Below are positions 15,056 through 23,142 of a DNA stretch of 34,884 nucleotides, one piece after another. The notes beneath the pieces were generated by a model. The model saw only the letters and a list, made by a program, of their open reading frames with translations. It had not been told where the DNA came from and did no database searches. Made by a program: the position numbers and the translations under genes. Source of the DNA: Alphaproteobacteria bacterium UBA2784 (GTDB lineage: Bacteria > Pseudomonadota > Alphaproteobacteria > Micropepsales > Micropepsaceae); NCBI GenBank assembly GCA_002352285.1, contig DEIC01000033.1, forward strand, positions 1-34,884. The letters run 5' to 3'. The first letter of the stretch is position 1; the number at the start of each line of letters is the position of its first letter.

Positions 15056-15804
15056 GGCTGGGCTTTCGGGTGCATGGAAGCAAGCATGGCGCGTGCGCGC
15101 GCGAGGTCATCGGGAGTGTCAACACCGAGCGGAACCGTGTCAACGACAACGACCTCCACACGCATGCCGTCTTCCAGCGCGCGCAACTGCTCCAGCTTCT
15201 CGCGCTTTTCCAGCGGCGATGGCGGCAGGGCGACAAAGCGCGCCAGTTTCTCGCGTGCCCAAGCGTAAAGCCCGATGTGATGCCAGAGCGGCCCGTCATT
15301 GGCGGGCGCAGTGGCGCGTGTGAAGTAAAGCGCCCTGCCCGATTTTGCACCGGGCGCCAGCGCGAACACGGCTTTGACCACATTGGGATTGGTGCGCTCG
15401 TCGGCGCGCGTGATTTCAGCGGCCAATGTTGCCATCGCAATCGTCTTGTCGGCGAGCGGCGCACAGACGGCACGCAGGAGCGCCGGATCAAGCGTCGGCA
15501 GATCGCCCTGCATGTTGACGATTACATCGTGGCGGCCCTGCGGGTCGATCTTTGTCAGCGCCTCAAAGATGCGGTCGGAGCCAGAGGGATGATCGGGATC
15601 GGTCAGAACCGCCTCGCCGCCCGCAGCGATCACGGCATCCGCGATCTCCTTTTCGCCCGCAGCAACAACCACCCGGCCAAGCCCCGCCTCCATGGCGCGG
15701 CGCCAGACCTGCACGATCATGGGCAGGCCGCCAATGTCGGCCAGCGGCTTTCGCGGCAGGCGGGTTGCCGCCAGACGGGCGGGAATCAGGATGATCGGGT
15801 TCAT
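15052..15804 (-). CDS. kdsB: 3-deoxy-manno-octulosonate cytidylyltransferase
   Basis: KdsB makes CMP-Kdo, the activated sugar for the lipopolysaccharide inner core, in the cytoplasm. 250 residues, usual length. Family motifs are the N-terminal IPARLAATRLPRKPLADIGG (CTP loop), HPSGSDRI (about 92-99), VNMQGDLPTLDP (metal-binding Asp in QGD), and ARATAPANDG near the Kdo site. It is the first gene of a kdsB-pheA pair; its ATG is divergent from the cytochrome c gene, with a 227-bp shared upstream region. The QGDLP variant (QGDEP is more common) is worth noting but keeps the Asp. Confidence 0.94.
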   Translation of the reverse strand: MNPIILIPARLAATRLPRKPLADIGGLPMIVQVWRRAMEAGLGRVVVAAGEKEIADAVIAAGGEAVLTDPDHPSGSDRIFEALTKIDPQGRHDVIVNMQGDLPTLDPALLRAVCAPLADKTIAMATLAAEITRADERTNPNVVKAVFALAPGAKSGRALYFTRATAPANDGPLWHHIGLYAWAREKLARFVALPPSPLEKREKLEQLRALEDGMRVEVVVVDTVPLGVDTPDDLARARAMLASMHPKAQP

Positions 15805-15998
15805 GGGCGCCTTCGTGCCGATCGGGGGGCAAGCACCCCCAAAACAGCAAATGCGACGGTTCGCCGCAATTCGGAAATGGGCTTACGGCCTATGATTCTG
15901 CTCGAAAAATTGCCGCAGGCCCGGTTTTGTGCAATTCCCCTTCAAGGCGGGCTTTGGGGCGGCTATAGGTGCCCGCCATATCGCGGGTCCGCCTGTGG

Positions 15999-16020
15999 CC
16001 TGACGGGAGCCTGACGGGAG
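15999..16020 (+). repeat. 11-bp perfect tandem duplication in the cytochrome c leader
   Basis: The unit cctgacgggag occurs twice without a gap (15999-16009, 16010-16020). Each copy holds a GGGAG. The second copy merges into GGAGAAGG just upstream of the ATG at 16032, so it overlaps the ribosome-binding region. Confidence 0.8.
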
Positions 16021-16031
16021 AAGGTCCACAC

Positions 16032-16751
16032 ATGGACGGTTTCGAGATCAACAAGATTCTGGGCGCTTTCTTTGGCGCCGTTCTGGCCGTGCTTGGCATC
16101 AATGAGATCGCCAAGGTGCTCTATCACGTCGAAGAGCCCACTCAGAAAGCCTATGTGGTCGAAGGCGTGGAGGAGACCGGCGGCGGCGGCACCGGCACCA
16201 CAACAGAAGTGCCCGTCGTGGAAACGCTGCCCGACTTCGGCACGGTTCTGGCCAATGCCGACCTCGCGCTGGGCGAAAGCGTTGCTGCCAAGTGCGTGCA
16301 ATGCCACACGTGGGATCAGGGCGGCCCCAACAAGATCGGCCCCAATCTCTACAATATTGTCGGTTCGCCGCATGCCCATCTGGGCGACGGCTTTGCCTAT
16401 TCAACGGCCATGCGCGAGACGCCGGGCAATTGGGATTATGAGGGGCTTTACCGCTTTCTTGAAAACCCGAAGAAGCACATCCCCGGCACCAAGATGGCCT
16501 TTGCGGGTCTGCGCAAATCGGAAGAGCGCATCGCGCTGATCGCCTATATGCGCACCTGGGCGGCAACGCCCTATCCGCTGCCTGCGCCCAATCCGGTGGT
16601 GCCAGTTGAGGGCGCGCCCGTGGAAGGCGCGGTCGATGGTGCAGCGCCGGTGGAAGGTGCGCCGGCGGATGGCACGGCTCCGGTTGAGACACCTGCCGAA
16701 GCACCGGCTGAAACGCCAGCGCCCGCGCCGGCCGAAGGTCACGGCGGTTGA
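16032..16751 (+). CDS. cycM: Membrane-anchored cytochrome c (CycM/c552-like)
   Basis: 239 residues from the ATG at 16032, supported by GGAGAAGG 8 nt upstream. Residues about 8-25 (KILGAFFGAVLAVLGINE) form an uncleaved N-terminal anchor, followed by a Gly/Thr-rich linker (50-60). The class I cytochrome c domain has the haem motif CVQCH (88-92), KIGPNLYNIVG after it, and the axial Met155 in GTKMAF. It probably carries electrons from the bc1 complex to a terminal oxidase at the periplasmic face, as CycM does in Bradyrhizobium (family knowledge). The tail (about 183-239) is a Pro/Ala/Glu repeat with VEGAP units, unusual for this family. A strong terminator follows. Confidence 0.9.
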   Translation: MDGFEINKILGAFFGAVLAVLGINEIAKVLYHVEEPTQKAYVVEGVEETGGGGTGTTTEVPVVETLPDFGTVLANADLALGESVAAKCVQCHTWDQGGPNKIGPNLYNIVGSPHAHLGDGFAYSTAMRETPGNWDYEGLYRFLENPKKHIPGTKMAFAGLRKSEERIALIAYMRTWAATPYPLPAPNPVVPVEGAPVEGAVDGAAPVEGAPADGTAPVETPAEAPAETPAPAPAEGHGG

Positions 16752-16779
16752 TCATCCGCAGCGCGTAAAGCGATAATCA

Positions 16780-16805
16780 AAGGGGCGGTCAGAGGACCGC
16801 CCCTT
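16780..16805 (+). terminator. Rho-independent terminator of the cytochrome c gene
   Basis: An 11-bp perfect stem (aaggggcggtc 16780-16790, gaccgccCCTT 16795-16805) with a 4-nt loop (agag), followed by TTCTTCTTTG-like pyrimidine sequence. It sits 28 bp after the stop and 18 bp before the next ATG, so the dehydrogenase downstream may use its own promoter or readthrough. Confidence 0.8.
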
Positions 16806-16823
16806 CTTCTTTGCGGGGCCAAG

Positions 16824-17765
16824 ATGGACAGACCGGTTCTTGCCTTTTGCGTTCCGAAATTTGCAGGCGGCAGCTGGCGCGCGGCGATGGCCGAGCATGC
16901 GCCGCATGTCGTCTTCCGCAACCGGTTTGAGGGGTTCGGCGACCCGGCCCTTGTGCGCTATGCGATCGCATGGAACCCGCCGCCGGGCGAGCTTGCGCAA
17001 TTTCCCAATCTTGCCTGCATCTTTTCGCTTGGCGCGGGCGTTGATGGCATTCTGGCTGATCCCACCTTCCCGCGCAGCGTGCCGCTGTCGCGCGTGGTGG
17101 ACCCCGATCTGACGCAGGGCATGACGCAATATGTGCTGCTGCACGTGATGCTGCATCACCGCAAGCAGCGCGCCTTTGACAGCTTTCAGCGCGAGCGGCT
17201 GTGGAAGCCCTTGACCGCTGGCCCTGCCGGTGATGTGCGCGTCGGCATCATGGGCACCGGCGTGCTGGGCATGGATGCGGCGCGCAAGCTGCGCGATCTG
17301 GGCTATGCCGTTTCCGGCTGGAATGCGTCGCGCAAGTCGGAACCCGGCATGACATTCTTTGCAGGCATGGGCGAATTGCCTGCGTTTCTGGCCGAGACCA
17401 ATATCCTTGTCTGCCTTCTGCCGCTGACGGATGCGACGCGCCACATCATCCGCGCGGATACGCTGCGTCATCTGCCCAAGGGTGCGTTCTTCATCAATGC
17501 GGCGCGTGGCGGCCATGTGAATGAAGATGATCTGCTGGCCGCGCTTGACAGCGGGCAGCTAGCGGGCGCCGCACTGGACGTGTTCGAGACTGAGCCTTTG
17601 CCTGTGACCAGCCGCCTGTGGTCGCATCCCCATGTGACGGTAACGCCGCATGTGGCAAGTCAATCCAATCCGAAAACGATTGCCGCCCTGATTGGCGAAA
17701 GCATCCGCAGGGTCGAGCGCGGCGAGGCGCCGCTCAATCCGGTTGATCTTTTACGCGGCTATTAA
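16824..17765 (+). CDS. ghrA: Glyoxylate/hydroxypyruvate reductase A-like D-2-hydroxyacid dehydrogenase
   Basis: 313 residues, the size of GhrA-type members of the D-isomer-specific 2-hydroxyacid dehydrogenases. The Rossmann nucleotide site is VGIMGTGVLGMDAARKL (about 137-153). Catalytic residues are visible: Arg in INAARGGHV, Glu in DVFETEPLP, and His in VTPHVAS. The family reduces glyoxylate or hydroxypyruvate with NAD(P)H. The exact substrate is not certain from sequence. The 3' end overlaps the convergent NlpC/P60 gene by 15 bp. It lies directly behind the cytochrome c terminator. Confidence 0.85.
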   Translation: MDRPVLAFCVPKFAGGSWRAAMAEHAPHVVFRNRFEGFGDPALVRYAIAWNPPPGELAQFPNLACIFSLGAGVDGILADPTFPRSVPLSRVVDPDLTQGMTQYVLLHVMLHHRKQRAFDSFQRERLWKPLTAGPAGDVRVGIMGTGVLGMDAARKLRDLGYAVSGWNASRKSEPGMTFFAGMGELPAFLAETNILVCLLPLTDATRHIIRADTLRHLPKGAFFINAARGGHVNEDDLLAALDSGQLAGAALDVFETEPLPVTSRLWSHPHVTVTPHVASQSNPKTIAALIGESIRRVERGEAPLNPVDLLRGY

Positions 17766-18605
17766 TCGCCTGATCGACGTGACGGGTGATCCCTTGGCGG
17801 CGATGCGCTTTGCTGCCACGGCCAATGGTTCGACTGCCACGGCCATGTGATGGGCATTGGCGTGGAGCAGGGTGCCCGCATCCACCATCACGCCGACATG
17901 ACCCTTCCAGAAGATGAGATCACCGCGCTTGAGCCCCTGAAAATCGGGGCGGATGGCAACCGCATCACCCAGCGCCTTTTCCTGCATGTCGGTATCGCGT
18001 GGTGCGGGCACGCCACATGCATCCAGCGCTGACTGAATGAGGCCCGAGCAGTCAAAACCGTCCGGTGTTTTGCCACCCCAGAGATAGGGCACGCCCATAA
18101 AACGCTGCGCGACGGCGACAAAATCCTTCTGCGCATCTTTCACGGGCGCGATGTGGCCTGTGAAAACAAACCCGCCATCATCCAGCCGCGCGTAGTCCCC
18201 CTCCACACCCGTCACCACAAGCCGCGCATTGAACGGCAGCACATCGCGCGGTGGACGTTTGAGATCAGCCACCGGAAAAACATAGCTGCGCGCGGCCATC
18301 ACGCGATGGGTGGGTGCGGCGGATGGCGCGCCCAGCGCCTCGGCGGCGACATAGCCGACATAGGAATCAAATCCGCACTGGCCCCAGACAAAGCCGTTCT
18401 TTTCCTCGTAGGCCGTGAACGCCTCGCCATAAAGCAATTCGGTTTCAAGGCTGGCAGTTGGCGATGGCGCCCGGCGCAGCGCGACGCGGCCCAGCACCGC
18501 ACGCCTGGCCACGCCATCCACATAGGCGGCTGCCTCCACCCTGCCCTTGAGCGTTGCTGCAGCAAGATCGTCGCGGACCGGGGTGATGCGGCGGTCAAAA
18601 TTCAT
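17751..18605 (-). CDS. NlpC/P60 family cell-wall peptidase with SH3-type domains
   Basis: 284 residues from the ATG at 18605; a GTG at 18614 overlapping the MarR stop is also possible. Residues about 30-155 form bacterial SH3-like domains. The C-terminal NlpC/P60 domain (about 160-280) carries the catalytic Cys186 (DGFDCSGLI), His236 (FWKGHVGVM) and His248 (LLHANAHH). Such enzymes cut gamma-D-Glu-DAP or related peptide bonds in peptidoglycan. No signal peptide is visible, which points to cytoplasmic recycling of murein peptides, together with the aminopeptidase encoded upstream. That joint role is inference. The 3' end overlaps the convergent dehydrogenase gene by 15 bp. Confidence 0.88.
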   Translation of the reverse strand: MNFDRRITPVRDDLAAATLKGRVEAAAYVDGVARRAVLGRVALRRAPSPTASLETELLYGEAFTAYEEKNGFVWGQCGFDSYVGYVAAEALGAPSAAPTHRVMAARSYVFPVADLKRPPRDVLPFNARLVVTGVEGDYARLDDGGFVFTGHIAPVKDAQKDFVAVAQRFMGVPYLWGGKTPDGFDCSGLIQSALDACGVPAPRDTDMQEKALGDAVAIRPDFQGLKRGDLIFWKGHVGVMVDAGTLLHANAHHMAVAVEPLAVAAKRIAAKGSPVTSIRRLIAA

Positions 18606-18610
18606 GGCGC

Positions 18611-18961
18611 TCACGGGTTCAGATTGGTGGCCGCCTTGGCGATCAGCTCACCCAGATCAGTCAGAAACACCGAACCTTTGACCGTGCGCTGGATCAGCAC
18701 ATTGCGGCGGTCCTGCTCGTCCCTGCGGCGTTTGAGCAAACCCATCTGTCCGAGCGTATCGAGCGCGCGTGTGATTGCCGGTTTCGACACGTTGAGAATG
18801 GAGGCAAGGCCGCGCACCGTGTGCGGCGGCGGCGTGAGATAGACCTGCGTCATGATCGCCATCTGGCGCTGCGACAGGTCGGGACCATCGGCACGCACGG
18901 TTTTCAGCACGACATCGTGCCACAAAGCGAGCGCGTGAATGGGCTTCAACTCCACCGCCAT
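18611..18961 (-). CDS. MarR-type winged-helix regulator
   Basis: 116 residues from the ATG at 18961, with a GGAAGG about 11 nt upstream; the frame continues to a TTG at 19024, a weaker start. The winged helix-turn-helix runs about 35-100: LSQRQMAIMTQVYL, recognition region TVRGLASILNVSKPAITRALDTL, and wing LLKRRRDEQDRRNVLIQRT with the conserved DxRxx-like DRRN. MarR proteins usually bind palindromes as dimers and lose DNA on ligand binding. It is short for a MarR and lacks a long dimerisation helix at the N-terminus. It sits between the aminopeptidase and NlpC/P60 genes on the same strand, so it may control that unit (inference). Confidence 0.83.
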   Translation of the reverse strand: MAVELKPIHALALWHDVVLKTVRADGPDLSQRQMAIMTQVYLTPPPHTVRGLASILNVSKPAITRALDTLGQMGLLKRRRDEQDRRNVLIQRTVKGSVFLTDLGELIAKAATNLNP

Positions 18962-19036
18962 GAACGCAACGCCTTCCCCCGAAGCCCGTATGTCAGCCAG
19001 CACGTCCCCACATGTGAACGCCAATGACGCTCACAA

Positions 19037-20455
19037 TCAAGTCGTTTTTGATCCGAAACGTTCTTTCATGAGACGGAAGAGGGCGCGGATGCACAATGCT
19101 TCGCCGCCCACGGGGCGGCCGGGCCTGGCATGGTCGATCCATGCCGCCACATCAAAGTGCACAAATGATCTGGTGCGCGTGACAAAGCGGTTGAGGAAAA
19201 GGGCCGCCGTGATCGATCCCGCATAGGGCGAGGTGGTGGAATTTGTGAGCTGGCCGACTTTGCCCTCGATCCAGCTTTCATAGCCCTTCCACAAGGGCAG
19301 GCGCCACATCGGATCCTGCTCCGTCACCGACAGGCGCGACAGATCTGCGGCCAGCGCCTCGTCATGCGTAAAGAACGGCGGCAATTCAAAGCCCGTCGCG
19401 GTGCGCGCCGCACCTGTGAGCGTTGCCATGCAGACCATCAGCTCGGGGGATTCGTCGTCGCCATCGGCCAGCGCATCGGCCAGCACGAGACGGCCTTCGG
19501 CATCCGTGTTGCCGATCTCGACGGTGAGCCCCTTGCGGCTGGTGAACACGTCGCCCGGGCGATAGGCGCGGTCGGAAATCGCATTCTCGACCGCTGGCAC
19601 CAGAAGGCGCAAACGCACATTGAGCTTTGCATCCATCACCATGCGCGCAAGTGCAATCATGGCGGCGGCGCCACCCATATCCTTTTTCATCGTGGCCATG
19701 CCAGAGCCGGGCTTGATGTTGAGGCCGCCCGAATCAAAGCACACGCCCTTGCCCACCAAAGTGACCTTGGGTGCGCTGTCATCACCCCAGACAAGTTCAA
19801 TCAGGCGCGGTGCGCGCTCTGCACTGGCGGACGCACCCACGGCATGGATCAGCGGATAGTTGCGACCGAGAAGGTCTTCACCCTCAATCACGCCAAAGCG
19901 TGCGCCCGAACGCTCTGCCAGCCGCAAGACCTGATCTTCCAGATCGCCGGGGCCCATGTGATTGGCGGGCGCATTGACGAGATCACGGGCGAGCGCAATC
20001 GCATCGGCCATCATCATCGCCTCGGCCACGCCTGCGCTGTCGGGCATTGACAGCAGCGGGCGCTTCTTTTCGCCTTCGTCCTTTCTCGGCTTGAAGGCGC
20101 GATAGGCATAGGCGCCCAGCGCCCAGCCCAGCGTGATAAAGGCGTCGCTGTAGCGCGACGGCGCGGACGCCACACGATAGATGCCCGCAGGCAGGCGCTC
20201 GCTTCCCGTCCCAAAGGCCAGGAGATCCTCGTCCTTTCCCAGCCCCATGACCGCCATTGCCAGCGTGCCATCGGCGCGCGGCACAAGCACGATGCGGCCC
20301 GCCTCGCCCTTGAAGCCGGTGGCGGCGAGCCAGTTTTTCACTTCCGCGCTTTGGGCCGCCTCGAAGGCTGAAAACTTTTCCGCTGTCACGGCGTGAAGGG
20401 GAATGGCGCCCGGCGCATCGGCGGGAGCAAAAAACTGAAGGGCAGAAAAATTCAT
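19037..20455 (-). CDS. Leucyl aminopeptidase family protein (M17)
   Basis: 472 residues. The C-terminal catalytic domain has the dizinc M17 signature: TLVGKGVCFDSGGLNIKPG (metal-binding Lys and Asp), KKDMGGAAAMI, and NTDAEGRLVLADAL with ligands Asp and Glu and the catalytic Arg. The N-terminal domain (1-165) is divergent, as in the PepB/PepA-like alphaproteobacterial proteins. It removes N-terminal residues from peptides in the cytoplasm as a hexamer (family knowledge). It heads the leftward unit aminopeptidase-MarR-NlpC/P60, and its start is divergent from the GST gene across 128 bp. Confidence 0.92.
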   Translation of the reverse strand: MNFSALQFFAPADAPGAIPLHAVTAEKFSAFEAAQSAEVKNWLAATGFKGEAGRIVLVPRADGTLAMAVMGLGKDEDLLAFGTGSERLPAGIYRVASAPSRYSDAFITLGWALGAYAYRAFKPRKDEGEKKRPLLSMPDSAGVAEAMMMADAIALARDLVNAPANHMGPGDLEDQVLRLAERSGARFGVIEGEDLLGRNYPLIHAVGASASAERAPRLIELVWGDDSAPKVTLVGKGVCFDSGGLNIKPGSGMATMKKDMGGAAAMIALARMVMDAKLNVRLRLLVPAVENAISDRAYRPGDVFTSRKGLTVEIGNTDAEGRLVLADALADGDDESPELMVCMATLTGAARTATGFELPPFFTHDEALAADLSRLSVTEQDPMWRLPLWKGYESWIEGKVGQLTNSTTSPYAGSITAALFLNRFVTRTRSFVHFDVAAWIDHARPGRPVGGEALCIRALFRLMKERFGSKTT

Positions 20456-20583
20456 CGCTCAAACCTGTGCAGCAATCGGTGATGGGCGGGCGCACAAACG
20501 CACCGCTAGTATGCTTGCCAACCCGTGCGGATCGGGCAACGCTTGGTGTTCAATTCCTTCTAGCGCAATGGGGCCAAAAAGCC

Positions 20584-21240
20584 ATGGGGCCGGCAAACAC
20601 AAATTTGAAACTGACGCTGGCGGTGGGCACGCGGCGCTGGTCCAGCTGGTCGCTGCGGGCGTGGGCGGTGCTCAAGGCTTCCGGTCTTGCCTTTGATGAG
20701 GTCTTTGTGCCGTTGCGCGAAGATACGACATCGGCGGCGGCGCGGGCGGCCTCGCCCTCGGGCCTTGTGCCGGCACTCACCATCGACGACGGCAGGCGGC
20801 GCTATACGGTGTGGGATTCGCTTGCGATTGCCGAAACGGTTGCCGAGCTTGCACCCGATGCGGGGCTGTGGCCGCGCGATACGGTGGCACGGGCGCATGC
20901 GCGATCCATCTCCGCCGAGATGCATTCGGGCTTTGCCGAGTTGCGGCGGCAATATTCAATGGAGTTTCTGAAAGTCATTCCCGGTATTGCGCCGAGTGAA
21001 GGCACGGCGGCGGCCATCAATCGCATCAGCGCGATCTGGAACGGCACGCGCGACAAATTCGGGGCGGGCGGCGATTTTCTGTTCGGCGCGTTCGGCATTG
21101 CTGATGCGTTCTATGCGCCAGTGGTGAGCCGGTTTCATACCTATGGCGTGACGCTGACCGGCGCGGCCGCGGCCTATCAGGCAGCGATGTGGGCGCATCC
21201 GTTCATGCGGGAGTGGGGGAGCAAGGCGGGAGCGGAGTGA
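20584..21240 (+). CDS. Glutathione S-transferase family protein
   Basis: 218 residues from the ATG at 20584, the normal GST length; a GTG at 20467 would add a 39-residue stretch without similarity to the fold. The thioredoxin-like N-terminal domain starts KLTLAVGTRRWSSWSLRAW, where the serine of SSWSLR is the likely glutathione-contacting residue, and includes GLVPALTIDDG (cis-Pro) and VWDSLAIAETVAEL (the SNAIL-type ES/DS position). The alpha-helical C-terminal domain holds FLFGAFGIADAFYAPVVSRF with the conserved N-capping Asp. Substrate unknown. It stands alone between the aminopeptidase and an AT-rich insert. Confidence 0.88.
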   Translation: MGPANTNLKLTLAVGTRRWSSWSLRAWAVLKASGLAFDEVFVPLREDTTSAAARAASPSGLVPALTIDDGRRRYTVWDSLAIAETVAELAPDAGLWPRDTVARAHARSISAEMHSGFAELRRQYSMEFLKVIPGIAPSEGTAAAINRISAIWNGTRDKFGAGGDFLFGAFGIADAFYAPVVSRFHTYGVTLTGAAAAYQAAMWAHPFMREWGSKAGAE

Positions 21241-21403
21241 GGGGGGGGGCAATTTCATCAAGCTCCAGACGGGCCACACGTTAGAAGACACACTTGGACT
21301 TAGTCAAAACCGAACATCTGATGCCGACAGTCCGCCCGCACCATTGCTAATTTAATTCTGTACCTTCCATTATTTCACCTCAACGTGGAACTCATCCCCG
21401 ATA
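21241..21403. other. AT-rich spacer after the GST gene
   Basis: It begins with nine G right after the GST stop, then drops sharply in GC. No ORF, terminator or repeat with partner sequence at the other end of the AT-rich patch was found. It belongs compositionally with the ATPase gene. Confidence 0.5.
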
Positions 21404-22849
21404 CTAGTCAAGTGAGTCTATGACTTCCTGAATATCGCTCGGTTGGAGCGCCCAGCGATAAGCGGGATGAACCTCCCAATCGAAGCCAAAGTCCACCGCT
21501 TCGTTTGCCAAGAATCTACTTTGATCAAAGTAATACCTCTCAACCCTTCCATTCACTTCTTTTCGCGCGGTAACAAAATCGATCTTATAAAGAAAATGTA
21601 ACAGGCTCTTCTGAGTTACCTGTCGCCCATTCTTGAATCTCAGACTCGTTCTGCCGACAATCTCGTGCAACTTTTTCAAAATCGAATCTGTAGAAAATCG
21701 ATAACTTTGGGACGCTTTTAGCTCCTTCTTAGTTGGCCTCATATTGAGCACCAAGCTTGCGATATCCGGCAATTCGCTCTTAAACTCGTTTATGATGTCT
21801 TGCAGTCTCTCCTCGGAGTAACGTGAAAATGTTTGCTCCAGATGCCGAGCTCGGATCAGGTCACTCTTCTCCCGAAAGGCAACTCGTGCCGCTCCATGGA
21901 AAAGCTTGATCAGATCGCGGGGTCGACGCCGACACAATGACAACAATACATTGTGAATCGGGCGATTAGCCCAATGCCCGCGCCCAACATCGTATACTGG
22001 TCCAATCACTCGTGCGAGGATTTGCTTTGTGATTTGACCCTGCTCCATCTTTATTATTTGTTCTTGACTTAACTCCATATTGAAAAATGTTGTAATTCTA
22101 TTTGCCGCTACGCACAAAATGTCATGATTAGTCCAATCCAACCAAATCACATGACGCTCAATCTTATCTGTCGACTCGTCCGAAGTGCGAACGAGAAAGT
22201 AAACATCGGACCGCAATCCAATCCGGAAGAAGATGTTTGGCTCCTTATTTGACATGTCCCGTATAGCATTGAGCAACGCCGACATGTTTTTTATACTTGT
22301 CTGCGAGGCTTCCCACCCGCGATCCATGTCGTCCATGTAAACAACAATTCTTTTTTGCTGAACAAATGCCTCGGCAAGTTCTGAGCTGATATTTGGTGCT
22401 TTCTCCTGCAATAACTTTGATGCGTAACTGCGAATTCTTTCAAATAATCTACCTGAAGTTGTTCCTGGCGCCGCGCTAGCGGCAGCGCCGCTTGCCCCTG
22501 TGAAGGCTTCAATCGCTTTGGCCTGGACTATGCTCTCAATTCCAGTCTTCCATGCTTCAATCAGTTCATTGATCGATTTGTCTTTCGGGTCCCAGATTCC
22601 TTCAATGTCATTTGGCTGCAAGAACAAGGCGAGGCTATTGCGCTCCCGATCATGGATGTAGGCGCGCTTTAGAATTGCGCTTTTCCCAACACCTTTGTGT
22701 CCGACCACAATGCGGATTGGCAAATCTTGAATAAGATTGTGATAAGCTTTGTTGAAAACAAAGTACTGCTTAAAACGTTCTTCATTCTCGCTCTCGGCGT
22801 CTTCCGCGCCGAACAGTCGCTCAATCGTTGCGTCGTCAAAGGTGGGCAT
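21404..22849 (-). CDS. P-loop ATPase, probably Sll1717/KAP-like family
   Basis: 481 residues from the ATG at 22849, chosen because AGGA lies 8 nt upstream; the 70 codons of open frame before it do not look coding. Walker A is GHKGVGKS (50-57), Walker B is IVVYMDDMDRGW (168-179), and a RRRPRDLIKLF motif (308-318) resembles the sensor/arginine region of STAND- and KAP-type NTPases. The opening (DDATIERLFGAEDAESENEERFKQYF) recalls the Sll1717 P-loop family. The C-terminal part (about 385-481) may contain a winged helix (SLLHFLYKIDFVTARKEVNGRVERYYF). No membrane helix is seen. Codon use and GC (about 41-46%) differ clearly from all neighbours, which indicates transfer. The role is unknown; defence or DNA handling are guesses. 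Confidence 0.75.
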   Translation of the reverse strand: MPTFDDATIERLFGAEDAESENEERFKQYFVFNKAYHNLIQDLPIRIVVGHKGVGKSAILKRAYIHDRERNSLALFLQPNDIEGIWDPKDKSINELIEAWKTGIESIVQAKAIEAFTGASGAAASAAPGTTSGRLFERIRSYASKLLQEKAPNISSELAEAFVQQKRIVVYMDDMDRGWEASQTSIKNMSALLNAIRDMSNKEPNIFFRIGLRSDVYFLVRTSDESTDKIERHVIWLDWTNHDILCVAANRITTFFNMELSQEQIIKMEQGQITKQILARVIGPVYDVGRGHWANRPIHNVLLSLCRRRPRDLIKLFHGAARVAFREKSDLIRARHLEQTFSRYSEERLQDIINEFKSELPDIASLVLNMRPTKKELKASQSYRFSTDSILKKLHEIVGRTSLRFKNGRQVTQKSLLHFLYKIDFVTARKEVNGRVERYYFDQSRFLANEAVDFGFDWEVHPAYRWALQPSDIQEVIDSLD

Positions 22850-23142
22850 AATTTTTCCTGCCATCAGTGATTGAGGCCTAATTGTAGAGGTGCTACTCTT
22901 ATCCGGCCAAACTATTGATGGCAATCTTCGCAGACTCAATGGATATACTGCATCAGGGATTTGCCGTAGGAGAAAGATACTTACCAAACCTCGACCTTTC
23001 TTGCTAGGCGACATGGGCCGCGCGTGGGTGCGACGTGAAGAGCTGTCTGCCCCAGTCAATCATTCTTGACACTCAAATTGTGAGTTCGATCATGCGTTTG
23101 ATTATGGCCTACGATGGTCGGGCTCGAGAGACTCTCGCCCCC
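22850..23142. other. Upstream region of the P-loop ATPase and 3' flank of the flavoenzyme gene
   Basis: 293 bp without a credible gene. It holds the likely ATPase promoter (22881-22924), a TTGACA-like hexamer at 23066-23071 on the + strand with a 5-bp inverted repeat behind it (actca 23071-23075, tgagt 23081-23085) and no gene to serve, and an AT-rich composition up to about 23110, where the high-GC background resumes. Confidence 0.5.
22881..22924 (-). promoter_or_regulatory. Possible promoter of the P-loop ATPase gene
   Basis: Two overlapping sigma70-like readings are possible on the - strand. TTGGCC (22910-22905), an 18-bp spacer and TACAAT (22886-22881) would start RNA about 25 nt before the ATG. 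TTGCCA (22924-22919), a 17-bp spacer and TAAGAG (22901-22896) would start it about 40 nt before. The TACAAT reading has the better -10 box. Confidence 0.35.

Noticed and set aside
22850..23059. N-terminal extension of the P-loop ATPase frame (70 codons)
   Set aside because: It holds no conserved feature and includes the likely promoter; the start at 22849 has a ribosome site and begins with the family-like sequence.
23066..23094. TTGACA with 17-bp spacer on the + strand
   Set aside because: The matching -10 (atcatg) is poor and there is no gene downstream on that strand.
23125..23137. cgagag-a-ctctcg inverted repeat near the end of the flavoenzyme gene
   Set aside because: A 1-nt loop cannot form a tight hairpin and no T-run follows on the - strand; not supported as a terminator.
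21241..23142. Insertion sequence or integron-like element
   Set aside because: No transposase, integrase, terminal inverted repeats or target duplications were found around the AT-rich patch.
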